DNA from: Tropicimonas sediminicola
Lineage (GTDB): Bacteria > Pseudomonadota > Alphaproteobacteria > Rhodobacterales > Rhodobacteraceae
Direction: 5' to 3'
DNA: 64,000 nt
NCBI RefSeq assembly: GCF_900188335.1
Contig: NZ_FZOY01000007.1
Location: 124,001-188,000, forward strand
The translations under genes and the position numbers were made by a program. Numbering within the stretch: position 1 is the first letter of the stretch; every line of letters starts with the position of its first letter. The notes under the pieces were generated by a model, which was given only the letters and a program-made list of their open reading frames with translations, did not search any database and was not told the DNA's origin. Below, piece after piece: positions 27,634 through 35,565 of this stretch.

Positions 27634-28259
27634 TGCCCTGGGACCGCAACCAGATGGCCGCACGTGCGGCGCAGGAGCTGGAAGACGGCATGTATGTGAA
27701 CCTCGGCATCGGGATCCCGACGCTGGTGGCCAACTACATTCCCGACGGCGTCGAGGTGACGCTGCAATCCGAGAACGGCATGCTCGGCATGGGCCCCTTC
27801 CCCTTCGAGGGCGAAGAGGATCCGGACCTGATCAACGCCGGCAAACAGACGATCACAGAACTGCCGCAGACCGCCTATTTCGACAGCGCGACCAGCTTCG
27901 GCATGATCCGCGGCGGCAAGATCGCCATGGCGATCCTCGGCGCGATGGAAGTGGCAGAGAACGGTGACCTCGCCAACTGGATGATCCCCGGCAAGCTCGT
28001 GAAGGGCATGGGCGGCGCGATGGACCTGGTGGCCGGCGTCGGACGCGTGGTCGTGGTGATGGACCACACCAACAAGAAGGGTGAGTCCAAGGTCCTGAAG
28101 TCCTGCACCCTGCCGCTCACCGGCACCGGGGTGGTCGACCGGATCATCACCAACCTCGGCGTGCTGGACGTTACCCACAAGGGCCTGCACATCCAGGAAC
28201 TCGCCCCCGGCGTGACCCGCGAGGAGCTGATCGCGTCCACCGAGGCGACGATTGTCTGA
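27633..28259 (+). CDS. 3-oxoacid CoA-transferase, subunit B
   Basis: This 208-residue subunit contains the catalytic Glu in [12 protein letters not shown] (about residue 46), preceded by [13 protein letters not shown], as in SCOT beta subunits. It lies in one operon with subunit A by a one-base overlap, then ends before a strong hairpin at 28266. Function: forms the glutamyl-CoA thioester intermediate during ketone-body or short-chain acid activation in the cytosol. Confidence 0.95.
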   Translation: MPWDRNQMAARAAQELEDGMYVNLGIGIPTLVANYIPDGVEVTLQSENGMLGMGPFPFEGEEDPDLINAGKQTITELPQTAYFDSATSFGMIRGGKIAMAILGAMEVAENGDLANWMIPGKLVKGMGGAMDLVAGVGRVVVVMDHTNKKGESKVLKSCTLPLTGTGVVDRIITNLGVLDVTHKGLHIQELAPGVTREELIASTEATIV

Positions 28260-28265
28260 ACCTTT

Positions 28266-28289
28266 GGGGGCGCGGCGAAAGCCGCCCCC
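28266..28289 (+). terminator. Hairpin after the CoA-transferase operon
   Basis: GGGGGCG pairs with CGCCCCC around an inner GC-gaaa-GC loop and is followed by TTCCC. It starts six bases after the subunit B stop, which supports an operon end. Confidence 0.65.
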
Positions 28290-28378
28290 TTCCCTCCCGC
28301 CGGCATGGGCCCATGGCCATTCGGCAATGATCGCCGGCTCTCCCTGCGTCACCCGCTCAAACTGGAAACAGTTTCACA

Positions 28379-29428
28379 ATGACGCCCAAATTGGTTGCTA
28401 GGCCGGCGCCAATGAAACCCTTGACCCAAGCCCCTCCCCTGGTTGAAGCCCCCCGGCTGCGCTCCCGGCGCCTGCGGGACCTGTCGCTGATCCTGGGCCT
28501 CCTGATCCTGTTCCTTGCCGGCATCGGCGGCCTCGCCGCGGCGACCGGCTGGGAGGAAACGCTGCACCAGCTGAGCCGCCTGACGGCGCTGCAGGTTGCG
28601 GTGTTGCTGGGGCTTTCGTTGGCGAACTACCTGTGCCGCGGCACCCGGTGGCACCTGTTTGCCCGGACCCTCGGGCTGCCCACCCATTTCCTCCAGGACC
28701 TGCGCCATTTCATCGGCGGCTTCGCGATGACCGTCACACCCGGCCGGGTGGGCGAGCTGATCCGGATGCGTTGGCTCCGGCGCGAGACCGGCTGGAGCGT
28801 CGATCGCACGGCGCCGCTGGTTCTGGTCGACCGCGCCTCCGACCTCGCCGCCATGGCGATCCTGCTCGGACTGGCCATCGCGCTCTCCGCCGCCGGCATC
28901 AGCGGCGCGATCCCGGTGGCCCTGCTGGCGCTCGGCACGGCCTATGTCGCAACGCATCCGCGCCTGCTGGCCTGGTGCGTGACGCAGGCCTACCGCGTCA
29001 TCGGCCGCTGGCCGCGCCTGTTCGGACGCTTTCGCCAGACCGCGCGTTCGCTGCGCGCCTTCTCTCAGCCCGGCGTCCTGTCGACCGCGCTTGCGCTCGG
29101 CGCCTGCGGCTGGCTCGCCGAGGGCTTCGCGCTGCATCTGCTGCTGATCTGGATGGGAGCCGATATCGGCTTCTGGAGCGCCGTCGGCATCTTCCTGTTC
29201 TCCACCCTCGCGGGCGGCCTGACCGGCGCTCCCGGAGGCGTCGGCGGCGCCGAGGCCGCGATGATCGCCCTTCTGAAACTGCAAGGCGTTCCGCTTGAGG
29301 TTTCCGTGCCCGCCACGGCAGTGATCCGGCTGACCACGCTGTGGTTCGCCATCCTGCTCGGGCTGGCCGTCTTCCCCTTTGCGGAACGTTGTTCGAAAAA
29401 GGCCGCGCATGACCTGGAAAACCGTTGA
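28379..29428 (+). CDS. Lysylphosphatidylglycerol synthase TM/AglD-like (UPF0104) membrane protein
   Basis: The 349-residue product has about eight hydrophobic segments and the family blocks NYLCRGTRWHLFARTLG, TVTPGRVGELIRMRWL and GGLTGAPGGVGGAEAAM. The fold is shared by MprF N-domains, AglD and other proteins proposed to flip or sense lipid-linked substrates. Two starts are possible (ATG 28379 or ATG 28412). It overlaps the following DprE1-like gene by about 20 bases and so belongs to the same operon. A role in lipid-linked sugar translocation is inferred from that context. Confidence 0.85.
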   Translation: MTPKLVARPAPMKPLTQAPPLVEAPRLRSRRLRDLSLILGLLILFLAGIGGLAAATGWEETLHQLSRLTALQVAVLLGLSLANYLCRGTRWHLFARTLGLPTHFLQDLRHFIGGFAMTVTPGRVGELIRMRWLRRETGWSVDRTAPLVLVDRASDLAAMAILLGLAIALSAAGISGAIPVALLALGTAYVATHPRLLAWCVTQAYRVIGRWPRLFGRFRQTARSLRAFSQPGVLSTALALGACGWLAEGFALHLLLIWMGADIGFWSAVGIFLFSTLAGGLTGAPGGVGGAEAAMIALLKLQGVPLEVSVPATAVIRLTTLWFAILLGLAVFPFAERCSKKAAHDLENR

Positions 29429-30713
29429 ATACGCCGGCTGGGGCCGGTTCTACCGAGCAAAGGGCGAACTGGCGCGCCCGGAGCGCGCCAGCACGCTGGA
29501 CCAGCTCGTCCGCGAAACCCCTTGCCCCGCGATCGGCCGCCGCCGCTCCTATGCGGACGGCTGCCTGAACACCGACGGACGCGCGATAGACACGGCGCGG
29601 CTCGACAGGATCCTTTCGCTCGATGAGGAGGAAGGCATCCTCGAGGTCGAGGCCGGCTGCCAGCTGGGCGAGATCGTCCGGCTGATCGGGCCGAAGGGCT
29701 GGTTGCCCATGGTCCTGCCGGGCACGGGGTTTGCCACCGTGGGCGGCGCGATCGGCATGGATGTGCATGGCAAGAACCATCACCACGCCGGCAGCTTCGG
29801 CCAGCATGTGGAGGCGATGACCCTGCACCTGCCAGAAGGCCGTCGGAAGGTCACGCCTGCGGACAAGCTCTTCGGCGCCACGGTCGGCGGGATGGGACAG
29901 ACCGGACCGATCGGCACGGCGCGCCTCAGGATGCAGCGCACCAAGGGGCCGGTGATGATGGTCACCGAGCGCCGCGTGCCGAACCTCGATACGTATCTCG
30001 AGCTCTTCGACAATTCCGAGGCGACCTATACCGTCGGCTGGATCGACGCCACCGCGACCGGCGCCTCGCTGGGCCGGGGCATCCTGGAAGAAGGCGAGAC
30101 CGGCGCCGGCCTGGTGCCACCGGCAAAGCGCGGCCGGCGCATTCCGATAGACGCCCCGCATTTTGCCCTCTCCGGACCGATCGTGCGCGGCTTCAACGCT
30201 ACCTATTTCCGCCGCATCCCCGAACGCGGCCGGACCGTGGTGAAACCGCTGGAGGACTTCTTCTTCCCGCTCGACAAGATCCACGAGTGGAACCGGCTCT
30301 ATGGCAAGCGGGGCTTCCACCAGTTCCAGTGCGTCGTGCCGCTCTCGGCTCGCGAAGTGCTGCGCGACATGCTGAAGGCAGTTGGCGAGTCCGGCCTCGC
30401 CTCGCCGCTCGCGGTGCTCAAGCGCATGGGTCCGGGGCGTGGCGGGATGATGTCCTTCCCCACCGACGGCTACACGCTCGCCATCGATTTCCCCGCCCGT
30501 GACGAGGCTCCCGCGATGATCCGCCGGCTGATCGCCATGGCAGTCGAGGCCGGCGGCCGGGTCTACCTGGCCAAGGACGCCTTTGCGCAGCCCGAGCAGG
30601 TGGACGCCATGTACCCGGAGCGGGAGACCTGGGCCGGGATCTGCAACAACCTCGATCCGGACGGCGCCTATGCGACCGACCTTGTCCGCCGGCTGAACCT
30701 GAGGAACCTGTGA
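29409..30713 (+). CDS. DprE1-like FAD-dependent oxidase
   Basis: This 434-residue flavoenzyme matches mycobacterial DprE1 in order and motif: the FAD domain contains DVHGKNHHHAGSFGQHVE and the C-terminus VYLAKDAFAQP with AMYPERETW. DprE1 oxidises the 2'-hydroxyl of decaprenylphosphoryl-ribose. Residue 358 (Ala in YTLAIDFP) aligns with the DprE1 Cys387 that benzothiazinones modify. The active-site Lys is present. The start ATG 29409 lies inside the upstream gene. It is followed by a TGATG overlap with the SDR gene, as expected for a DprE1-DprE2 pair. Confidence 0.85.
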   Translation: MTWKTVEYAGWGRFYRAKGELARPERASTLDQLVRETPCPAIGRRRSYADGCLNTDGRAIDTARLDRILSLDEEEGILEVEAGCQLGEIVRLIGPKGWLPMVLPGTGFATVGGAIGMDVHGKNHHHAGSFGQHVEAMTLHLPEGRRKVTPADKLFGATVGGMGQTGPIGTARLRMQRTKGPVMMVTERRVPNLDTYLELFDNSEATYTVGWIDATATGASLGRGILEEGETGAGLVPPAKRGRRIPIDAPHFALSGPIVRGFNATYFRRIPERGRTVVKPLEDFFFPLDKIHEWNRLYGKRGFHQFQCVVPLSAREVLRDMLKAVGESGLASPLAVLKRMGPGRGGMMSFPTDGYTLAIDFPARDEAPAMIRRLIAMAVEAGGRVYLAKDAFAQPEQVDAMYPERETWAGICNNLDPDGAYATDLVRRLNLRNL

Positions 30714-31477
30714 TGACCGCACCCAACCGGACCGGCGACGCCGGCGAATGCTGGCTGATCCTCGGCGCGACCTCGTCGATGGCGCGCGCGCTCTCCCGCA
30801 AGCTCGCCGAGCGTGGCGCCAGCCTGCTGCTGGCAGGTCGCGACATGACCGATCTCGAGGCGAGCGCCGCCGACTGCCGCCTGCGCGGCGCCGCGATGGC
30901 CGAGGCCGTGCGCTTCGACGCCCGCGACCCAGACACTTTCGAACCGATCCTCGAGCGCATGGCGGCGACGAGCGGCTCGCTGAACGCCGCGGTTTTCGTG
31001 GGCTCCATGCCGCCCCAGGCCGAGATCGACGCCGACCCCTCGATGATCGAAGGCGTCGTCTCCGACAGTTTCACCGGTCCCGCCCGTCTTCTTCAGGCGC
31101 TTGCACCCATGCTGGAGGAGCGCGGCAGCGGTACCATCGTCGGGGTGGGCTCCGTGGCCGGAGACCGCGGACGTGTGGGCAACTATGTCTACGGTGCCGC
31201 GAAGGCGGGTTTCCACACTTATATGTCGGGGCTGCGCAATCGGCTCACGCGCTCCGGCGCCCACGCGATCACGGTCAAGCCCGGCTTTGTCGACACGGCA
31301 ATGACCTGGGGCCTCGACGGCATGTTTCTGGTCGCGCCGCCCGAGGCCGTGGCGGATGCCATCCTGAAGGCGGAACGCAAGCGGCAGAACGTGATCTACA
31401 CCCCCTTCTTCTGGCGCTACATCATGATGATCATTCGCGCGGTGCCCGAGCCGATCTTCAAGAAACTGTCGATCTGA
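30713..31477 (+). CDS. DprE2-like short-chain dehydrogenase
   Basis: The 254-residue SDR has an altered N-terminal motif LILGATSSMARALS in place of TGxxxGxG, the catalytic Ser in GVGSVAGDRG and the Tyr-Lys pair in YGAAKAGFH. It ends with a hydrophobic amphipathic segment RYIMMIIRAVPEPIF, as in DprE2, which is membrane-associated. It is coupled to the DprE1-like gene by TGATG. DprE2 reduces the keto-intermediate to decaprenylphosphoryl-arabinose; by analogy this pair should epimerise a polyprenyl-phospho sugar. A downstream partner such as a UbiA-type prenyltransferase is not present here. Confidence 0.83.
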   Translation: MTAPNRTGDAGECWLILGATSSMARALSRKLAERGASLLLAGRDMTDLEASAADCRLRGAAMAEAVRFDARDPDTFEPILERMAATSGSLNAAVFVGSMPPQAEIDADPSMIEGVVSDSFTGPARLLQALAPMLEERGSGTIVGVGSVAGDRGRVGNYVYGAAKAGFHTYMSGLRNRLTRSGAHAITVKPGFVDTAMTWGLDGMFLVAPPEAVADAILKAERKRQNVIYTPFFWRYIMMIIRAVPEPIFKKLSI

Positions 31478-31489
31478 CGGGCGGCAGGG

Positions 31490-32419
31490 TCAGTTCGCGG
31501 CGCTGGCCAGCGCCTGCGAGCCCCTGCGGAACACACATCCGTCCGAGACGAGTTGCGGCGGCGACAGGCAGAGCCCCTTGGCGACGCTCCACGCCGCCAC
31601 GACCTTTGGCACGTAGTCACGTGTCTCGGCATATGGCGGGATACCCTGGTGCTTGCGCACCGCGTTCTCGCCGGCGTTGTAGCCGGCGAGCGCCATCAGC
31701 GGGTCGCGCTCGAAATGATCGAGGAGCCAGTCGAGATAGGCGACGCCCCCCTCGATGTTCTGGACCGGGTCGGTGCGGTCGGAGACGCCGAATCGTTCGG
31801 CTGTCGCCGGCATGAGCTGCATCAGCCCCGAGGCGCCGGCCGAGCTGACAGCCGCCGTGCGTCCAGCGCTCTCGACCGAGATCACCGCAAGGGCAAGGGC
31901 CGGCGAGACACGCGTCCCCACTGTGGCCTTGAGGATCTCGGCGCCGTGGGTATCGGCGATCTTCTGCAACGTGGCGAGCCGCGGCGCCGTAACGGACTTG
32001 CCGCCCGGCCCGTTGCGCAGCGCCGCGATGGCCGTCTCCATCCGCCCGGAGGTGCTGTCCGACAGGCTTGGGGAGATCAGGTCCCAGTACCAGGCATAAT
32101 GCGAGTCGACCGGTTTGCGCGGGCCGGCATCGGCCGGAACATCGCTCGCCTCGCCAGCCTCGCGCGGCGTATCGGGCCACGGCTCCAGCGGCGCGGCCGG
32201 GATGGCGGGGTTCAACGCGAGGATGCGTTCCTGCTCCTTCGGGTCGATCTGCACCAGGATGCGCTTGGCCCCGGAGCTCGGGGCGCCGACCTTCACACGC
32301 TTGAACGTGAAATCCTTGGTGGACTGCTCCTGCGCACAGAGCACGGCCGGCGCGCACAGCAACGCCGAGGCAACGGCAATGGCTCCCGCCCAAGGACGGG
32401 CGCGCCTTTGAAGTCTCAT
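31490..32419 (-). CDS. Lytic transglycosylase with SLT domain
   Basis: The 309-residue protein has a signal peptide (about residues 1-28, ending VLCAQ), a linker of about 120 residues, and a C-terminal SLT domain with the catalytic Glu in AVISVESAGRTAA, then GASGLMQLMP and MALAGYNAGENAV. Such enzymes cleave peptidoglycan glycan strands in the periplasm. ATG 32419 starts the signal peptide; the longer open frame to 32572 lacks one. It is convergent with the SDR gene and divergent from the flp genes. Lytic transglycosylases often serve envelope-spanning machines, so help for the Tad pilus is possible but inferred. Confidence 0.9.
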   Translation of the reverse strand: MRLQRRARPWAGAIAVASALLCAPAVLCAQEQSTKDFTFKRVKVGAPSSGAKRILVQIDPKEQERILALNPAIPAAPLEPWPDTPREAGEASDVPADAGPRKPVDSHYAWYWDLISPSLSDSTSGRMETAIAALRNGPGGKSVTAPRLATLQKIADTHGAEILKATVGTRVSPALALAVISVESAGRTAAVSSAGASGLMQLMPATAERFGVSDRTDPVQNIEGGVAYLDWLLDHFERDPLMALAGYNAGENAVRKHQGIPPYAETRDYVPKVVAAWSVAKGLCLSPPQLVSDGCVFRRGSQALASAAN

Positions 32420-32764
32420 TTGCTTGACCTGCTCGATCGTGTTTTTTGAAATTGTTGCAGAATTCCTCTCGTCGGACCAGCAATCCGGCCCGCTGCGGAC
32501 AGTTTTTCTTGCGAAAGGGTTCTGACGCCACAGGTCGTCCCTGGATCCCGAGGCGGCTGTTTCGGCCCCCAATCCCCGTTAACCGACCTTTCCACCGCCT
32601 CAAGACATCGTACGAAAATGGAACGACCTGCGCCCAAGTCTCGCCGCAATCGAAGCGCCTATTCGGGGCATGCCGAACGGTAGACGGTTGCAGAAGATCT
32701 GCGCCGGCAACAGCCGAAGAGGCGGGATCGCAACGAGCATTCACCCTACCTGGGAGCAAAGACC
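32420..32764. other. 345-base intergenic region between the transglycosylase and flp1
   Basis: It must hold divergent promoters for the lytic transglycosylase and the first flp gene, and its GC content is visibly lower in part. A GTTAAC half-site is at 32578-32583; I could not pair it with a second CtrA half at the required spacing. No other structure was seen. Confidence 0.4.
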
Positions 32765-32959
32765 ATGAAACTCTTCAACCTGATCAAGACCTTCCGCAAC
32801 GACGAAGACGGCGCCGTGACCGTCGACTGGGTCGTGCTGACCGCCGCCATCGTGGGCCTCGGCATCGCCGTTCTCGCAGCCGTTTCCGGCGGCGTGTCCG
32901 ACCTGTCGAACGACATCTCGAGCCAGCTGGCCGTGTCGCAGATCAAGACGACGTTCTGA
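32765..32959 (+). CDS. flp1: Flp-type pilin, copy 1 (64 aa)
   Basis: This Tad/Flp major pilin precursor has a short basic-acidic leader (MKLFNLIKTFRNDEDG), a cleavage point expected after Gly16, then the hydrophobic stretch AVTVDWVVLTAAIVGLGIAV and a 30-residue exposed tail. Flp pilins usually have G-x4-E-Y; here Asp21-Trp22 take those places. CpaA, encoded at 43996, should cleave it. GGGAG precedes the start. It is followed by its own terminator at 32990. Confidence 0.92.
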   Translation: MKLFNLIKTFRNDEDGAVTVDWVVLTAAIVGLGIAVLAAVSGGVSDLSNDISSQLAVSQIKTTF

Positions 32960-32989
32960 TCTCTCTGCGCACAGTTTGACCGGCCAAAG

Positions 32990-33019
32990 GTCGCGTTCCG
33001 AAAGGAGCGCGACTTTTTT
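32990..33019 (+). terminator. Intrinsic terminator after flp1
   Basis: A 10-bp stem GTCGCGTTCC / GGAGCGCGAC (one G-T pair) with a GAAA loop is followed by TTTTTT. This is the clearest intrinsic terminator in the window and ends the flp1 transcript alone. Confidence 0.92.
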
Positions 33020-33218
33020 CTTTGCCCAAGGCACATCTCCGAAGCCCGCAGATTTCCTTTCAGATGTACCGAATTCGTACGATGCGCGCCAGAATTCCGC
33101 CCCGATCCGGGGGTTATCTCTCTCTCAAGCCAAGTCGGACATCGCTTCAGAAAGTGACCACACCGAAGCAACCGAGGCGGTGACCGCGTAGCAAAAACCA
33201 CTCACCTGGAGATCCAAA

Positions 33219-33413
33219 ATGAAACTGTTCAACCTGATCAAAACCTTCCGCAACGACGAAGACGGCGCCGTGACCGTCGACTGGGTCGTGCTGACCGCTG
33301 CCATCGTGGGCCTCGGCATCGCCGTCCTGGCTGCTGTCTCCGGCGGCGTGTCCGACCTGTCGAACGACATCTCGAGCCAGCTGGCCGTGTCGCAGATCAA
33401 GACGACCTTCTGA
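33219..33413 (+). CDS. flp2: Flp-type pilin, copy 2 (64 aa)
   Basis: This encodes exactly the same 64-residue protein as copy 1. By my count the two genes differ at nine of 195 bases, all silent. TGGAG precedes ATG 33219. It has its own upstream region (33020-33218), unrelated to that of copy 1, and its own terminator, so it is a separate transcript rather than part of a polycistron. The Gly16/Asp21/Trp22 signature is retained. Confidence 0.92.
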   Translation: MKLFNLIKTFRNDEDGAVTVDWVVLTAAIVGLGIAVLAAVSGGVSDLSNDISSQLAVSQIKTTF

Positions 33414-33439
33414 TCCACCTTTTCAGAATATCCTTGGCA

Positions 33440-33470
33440 ATGGGCCGCGTTTTCAAAAAACGCGGCCCAT
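33440..33470. terminator. Perfect 14-bp hairpin after flp2
   Basis: ATGGGCCGCGTTTT and AAAACGCGGCCCAT are exact reverse complements around a three-base loop, followed by TCCATTTT. The symmetric arms could terminate in both directions. Confidence 0.88.
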
Positions 33471-33684
33471 TCCATTTTAAAGAGAATTGTTCACATTCGA
33501 GAAACGCATTCAATGAATTTCCCTTGCATCGCTGCAAATTCGTTCTTTGAGTGCCCAAATCTCGCCTGTTTCCGAGTTCTTAATGCTTTCATGCCGAGAC
33601 GGGGATCGGGCCAATGAGAGGCCGGCCCGAAGCGATCCGACCTGGCCGGACAAACTGAGTGTAAAAATCTTCTGGAGTAAAGCT

Positions 33685-33879
33685 ATGAAACTGTTCAACC
33701 TGATCAAGACCTTCCGCAACGACGAAGACGGCGCCGTGACCGTTGACTGGGTCGTGCTGACCGCTGCCATCGTGGGCCTCGGCATCGCCACCCTCGCTGC
33801 TGTCTCCGGCGGCGTCTCCGATCTGTCGAACGACATCTCCAGCCAGCTGGCCGTGTCGCAGATCAAGACGACCTTCTGA
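33685..33879 (+). CDS. flp3: Flp-type pilin, copy 3 (64 aa)
   Basis: The product differs from copies 1 and 2 only at residue 36 (Val to Thr, a two-base change). The remaining nucleotide differences from copy 2 are about six and silent. TGGAG precedes ATG 33685; a longer open frame starts at 33547 but has no ribosome site. Its upstream 205 bases are AT-richer and unrelated to the other copies. An intrinsic terminator follows at 33905. Confidence 0.92.
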   Translation: MKLFNLIKTFRNDEDGAVTVDWVVLTAAIVGLGIATLAAVSGGVSDLSNDISSQLAVSQIKTTF

Positions 33880-33904
33880 TCCGAACGACGTCCATTCGGA
33901 ACGA

Positions 33905-33933
33905 AAGCCGCGTCCACCAAGTGGGCGCGGCTT
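33905..33933 (+). terminator. Hairpin terminator after flp3
   Basis: AAGCCGCGTCCAC / GTGGGCGCGGCTT pair over 13 bp (one G-T) around a CAA loop, followed by CTCGTTTCG. Its position 26 bases past the stop suits an intrinsic terminator. Confidence 0.85.
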
Positions 33934-34111
33934 CTCGTTTCGCACAAGGGATCATCGCGAAAAATACCGTTTCGCGTCGATGTTCACGAGTTCGGCGACC
34001 TGGTGGCCGTTTACCACTTTTTCGCCACATTCCTGCTAGAGACACGCGGGAACCATCCAGGATGCCGTGCGTGTGGGTTGACCGGCGTCGGGATGGAGCG
34101 GGAGTAGTACG

Positions 34112-34294
34112 ATGATACGATTGATTCAAAGGTTCCTGAAAACGGAAGACGGCGCCGTCACCCTGGACTGGATTGTCCTGACGGCCGGCGCGATCGCCCT
34201 CGCCCTCGGTGCCACCAGCATGATCCTCGATGGCACGCAGACACAGACCGGCACGCTGGCGACGACGATCTCGGAGCGACCTGTCGGAAACTGA
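34112..34294 (+). CDS. Divergent Flp-like pilin or pseudopilin (60 aa)
   Basis: The product MIRLIQRFLKTEDGAVTLDW shares the leader-Gly-x4-Asp-Trp plan of the three Flp copies but diverges afterwards (IVLTAGAIALALGATSMIL, then a Thr-rich tail). It could be a minor pilin, since no TadE/TadF pseudopilin is encoded in the locus. GGAG precedes the start. It lies 187 bases before cpaB on the same strand. Confidence 0.75.
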   Translation: MIRLIQRFLKTEDGAVTLDWIVLTAGAIALALGATSMILDGTQTQTGTLATTISERPVGN

Positions 34295-34370
34295 GCTTCC
34301 GAAACGGCCGCAACGCAGCAAGCGCCTCGGGGGATGCTCCGACCGTCGAAAAGGGAATGGGTTTCACGCG

Positions 34371-34387
34371 GGCTCCATGCAGGAGCC
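34371..34387 (+). terminator. Weak hairpin before cpaB
   Basis: GGCTCC-ATGCA-GGAGCC followed by TTCCTT could terminate the flp-like transcript or merely attenuate read-through into cpaB. The stem is only 6 bp. Confidence 0.35.
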
Positions 34388-34481
34388 TTCCTTATGCCGC
34401 ATTTCGAGTCGAACATCGAAACAGAAGCGGCGCAGGGAAGCTTTGTCGACCTGTGAGAAAGAATGACGGAAAGGGAATGAC

Positions 34482-35366
34482 ATGCGGATTGTCTTTGCGC
34501 TCGTCCTGATAATTGGAATCGGACTTGCCGGATTCGCGGTTTACATGGCCCAGGGCTTCATGTCGCGCATGAGCGCGGAACGTGACGAGCTACTGGCGGC
34601 ACAGTTGGCCGCGCCTCCGATGGTGGACGTTGTCGTCGTCACGACGGACAAGGCCTACGGACAAAGCCTGACCAAGGATGATGTGAAGTGGATGCGCTGG
34701 CAGAAGGACAGCCTTCCCGTCGGTGCCTTCGTGCGCGACCCGGCGGAAGTGCCGGACGCCGACGTGGCGGACGGGGCACAGCTCTTCCCCGAGGGTCAGC
34801 CCGAGCGCTACGTGATCACAGCGATGCAGCAGTTCGAGCCGTTGCTGGCCTCCAAGGTGACAGAACCGGGAGAGGACGCGGGGATCACCTCGCGGCTCGG
34901 AAAGGGGATGCGCGCCTATGCGATTCGGGTCGACGTCGCCTCCGGCGTGTCCGGCTTCCTCCGACCGGGTGACAGGGTGGACGTTTACTGGACGGGCGCA
35001 TCGGTTGCCGGCTCGGAGACCCTGGGCGACATCACCAAGCTGATCCAGACCAACATCAAGCTGATCGCGGTCGACCAGATCGCCGACAAGGCACGCCTCG
35101 CCCCGGTGATCGCGCGAACGGTGACGATCGAAGCGACGCCACAACAGGTTGCCGCCCTGGCGCAGGCTCAGTCCACGGGGCGCCTGTCCCTGTCGCTGGT
35201 CGGCGCGGAGGATGACACCGTGGCACAGGTCAGCGAGGTCGATCAACGGACCCTTCTCGGCGTGGTCGAGCAGGCGCCCGAGATCATCCAGCAGGAACGC
35301 ATCTGCACCACCAAGATCCGCAGGGGCGCAGAAGTGATCGAGCAGGAGATTCCCTGCATCAACTGA
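34482..35366 (+). CDS. cpaB: Flp pilus assembly protein CpaB/RcpC
   Basis: This 294-residue protein has an N-terminal hydrophobic segment (about residues 3-20), then a SAF-type domain (VVVTTDKAYGQSLTKDDVKW) and the RcpC/CpaB domain (GMRAYAIRVDVASGVSGFLRPGDRVDVYW). CpaB works in the periplasm with the secretin CpaC. The C-terminus ends with a Cys-containing tail (RICTTKIRRGAE, EIPCIN). It is the first gene of the classical pilus operon here, separated from cpaC by about 200 bases with a hairpin. Confidence 0.94.
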   Translation: MRIVFALVLIIGIGLAGFAVYMAQGFMSRMSAERDELLAAQLAAPPMVDVVVVTTDKAYGQSLTKDDVKWMRWQKDSLPVGAFVRDPAEVPDADVADGAQLFPEGQPERYVITAMQQFEPLLASKVTEPGEDAGITSRLGKGMRAYAIRVDVASGVSGFLRPGDRVDVYWTGASVAGSETLGDITKLIQTNIKLIAVDQIADKARLAPVIARTVTIEATPQQVAALAQAQSTGRLSLSLVGAEDDTVAQVSEVDQRTLLGVVEQAPEIIQQERICTTKIRRGAEVIEQEIPCIN

Positions 35367-35411
35367 TGCGCCGGGACTTGCCCTGCATTTTCAAAGATAT
35401 AGCCTCATGAG

Positions 35412-35442
35412 AGCCCGCGGCAGTCCCCGACTGTTGCGGGTT
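35412..35442. other. 14-bp imperfect hairpin between cpaB and cpaC
   Basis: AGCCCGCGGCAGTC and GACTGTTGCGGGTT pair over 14 bp with three wobbles around CCC. There is no T-run, so it may stabilise or divide the cpaB-cpaC transcript rather than stop it. Gene spacing here is 199 bases, large for the locus. Confidence 0.5.
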
Positions 35443-35565
35443 CACTACATCAGGAAGCACCGCCAAATCCCTGATTCTTGCAATAAAAAGCAATTGCAGG
35501 CAGTGTAGAACAAGATGCGGGCGAAAAGACCCGTCCATATATCGTGATCGAGAGGCAGGGTCACC

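Noticed and set aside
33421-33684. A CtrA box upstream of flp3 (TTAAAGAGAATTG region)
   Set aside because: Only the first half-site is good; the second differs at several positions, so it falls below the level of the dprA and comM sites.
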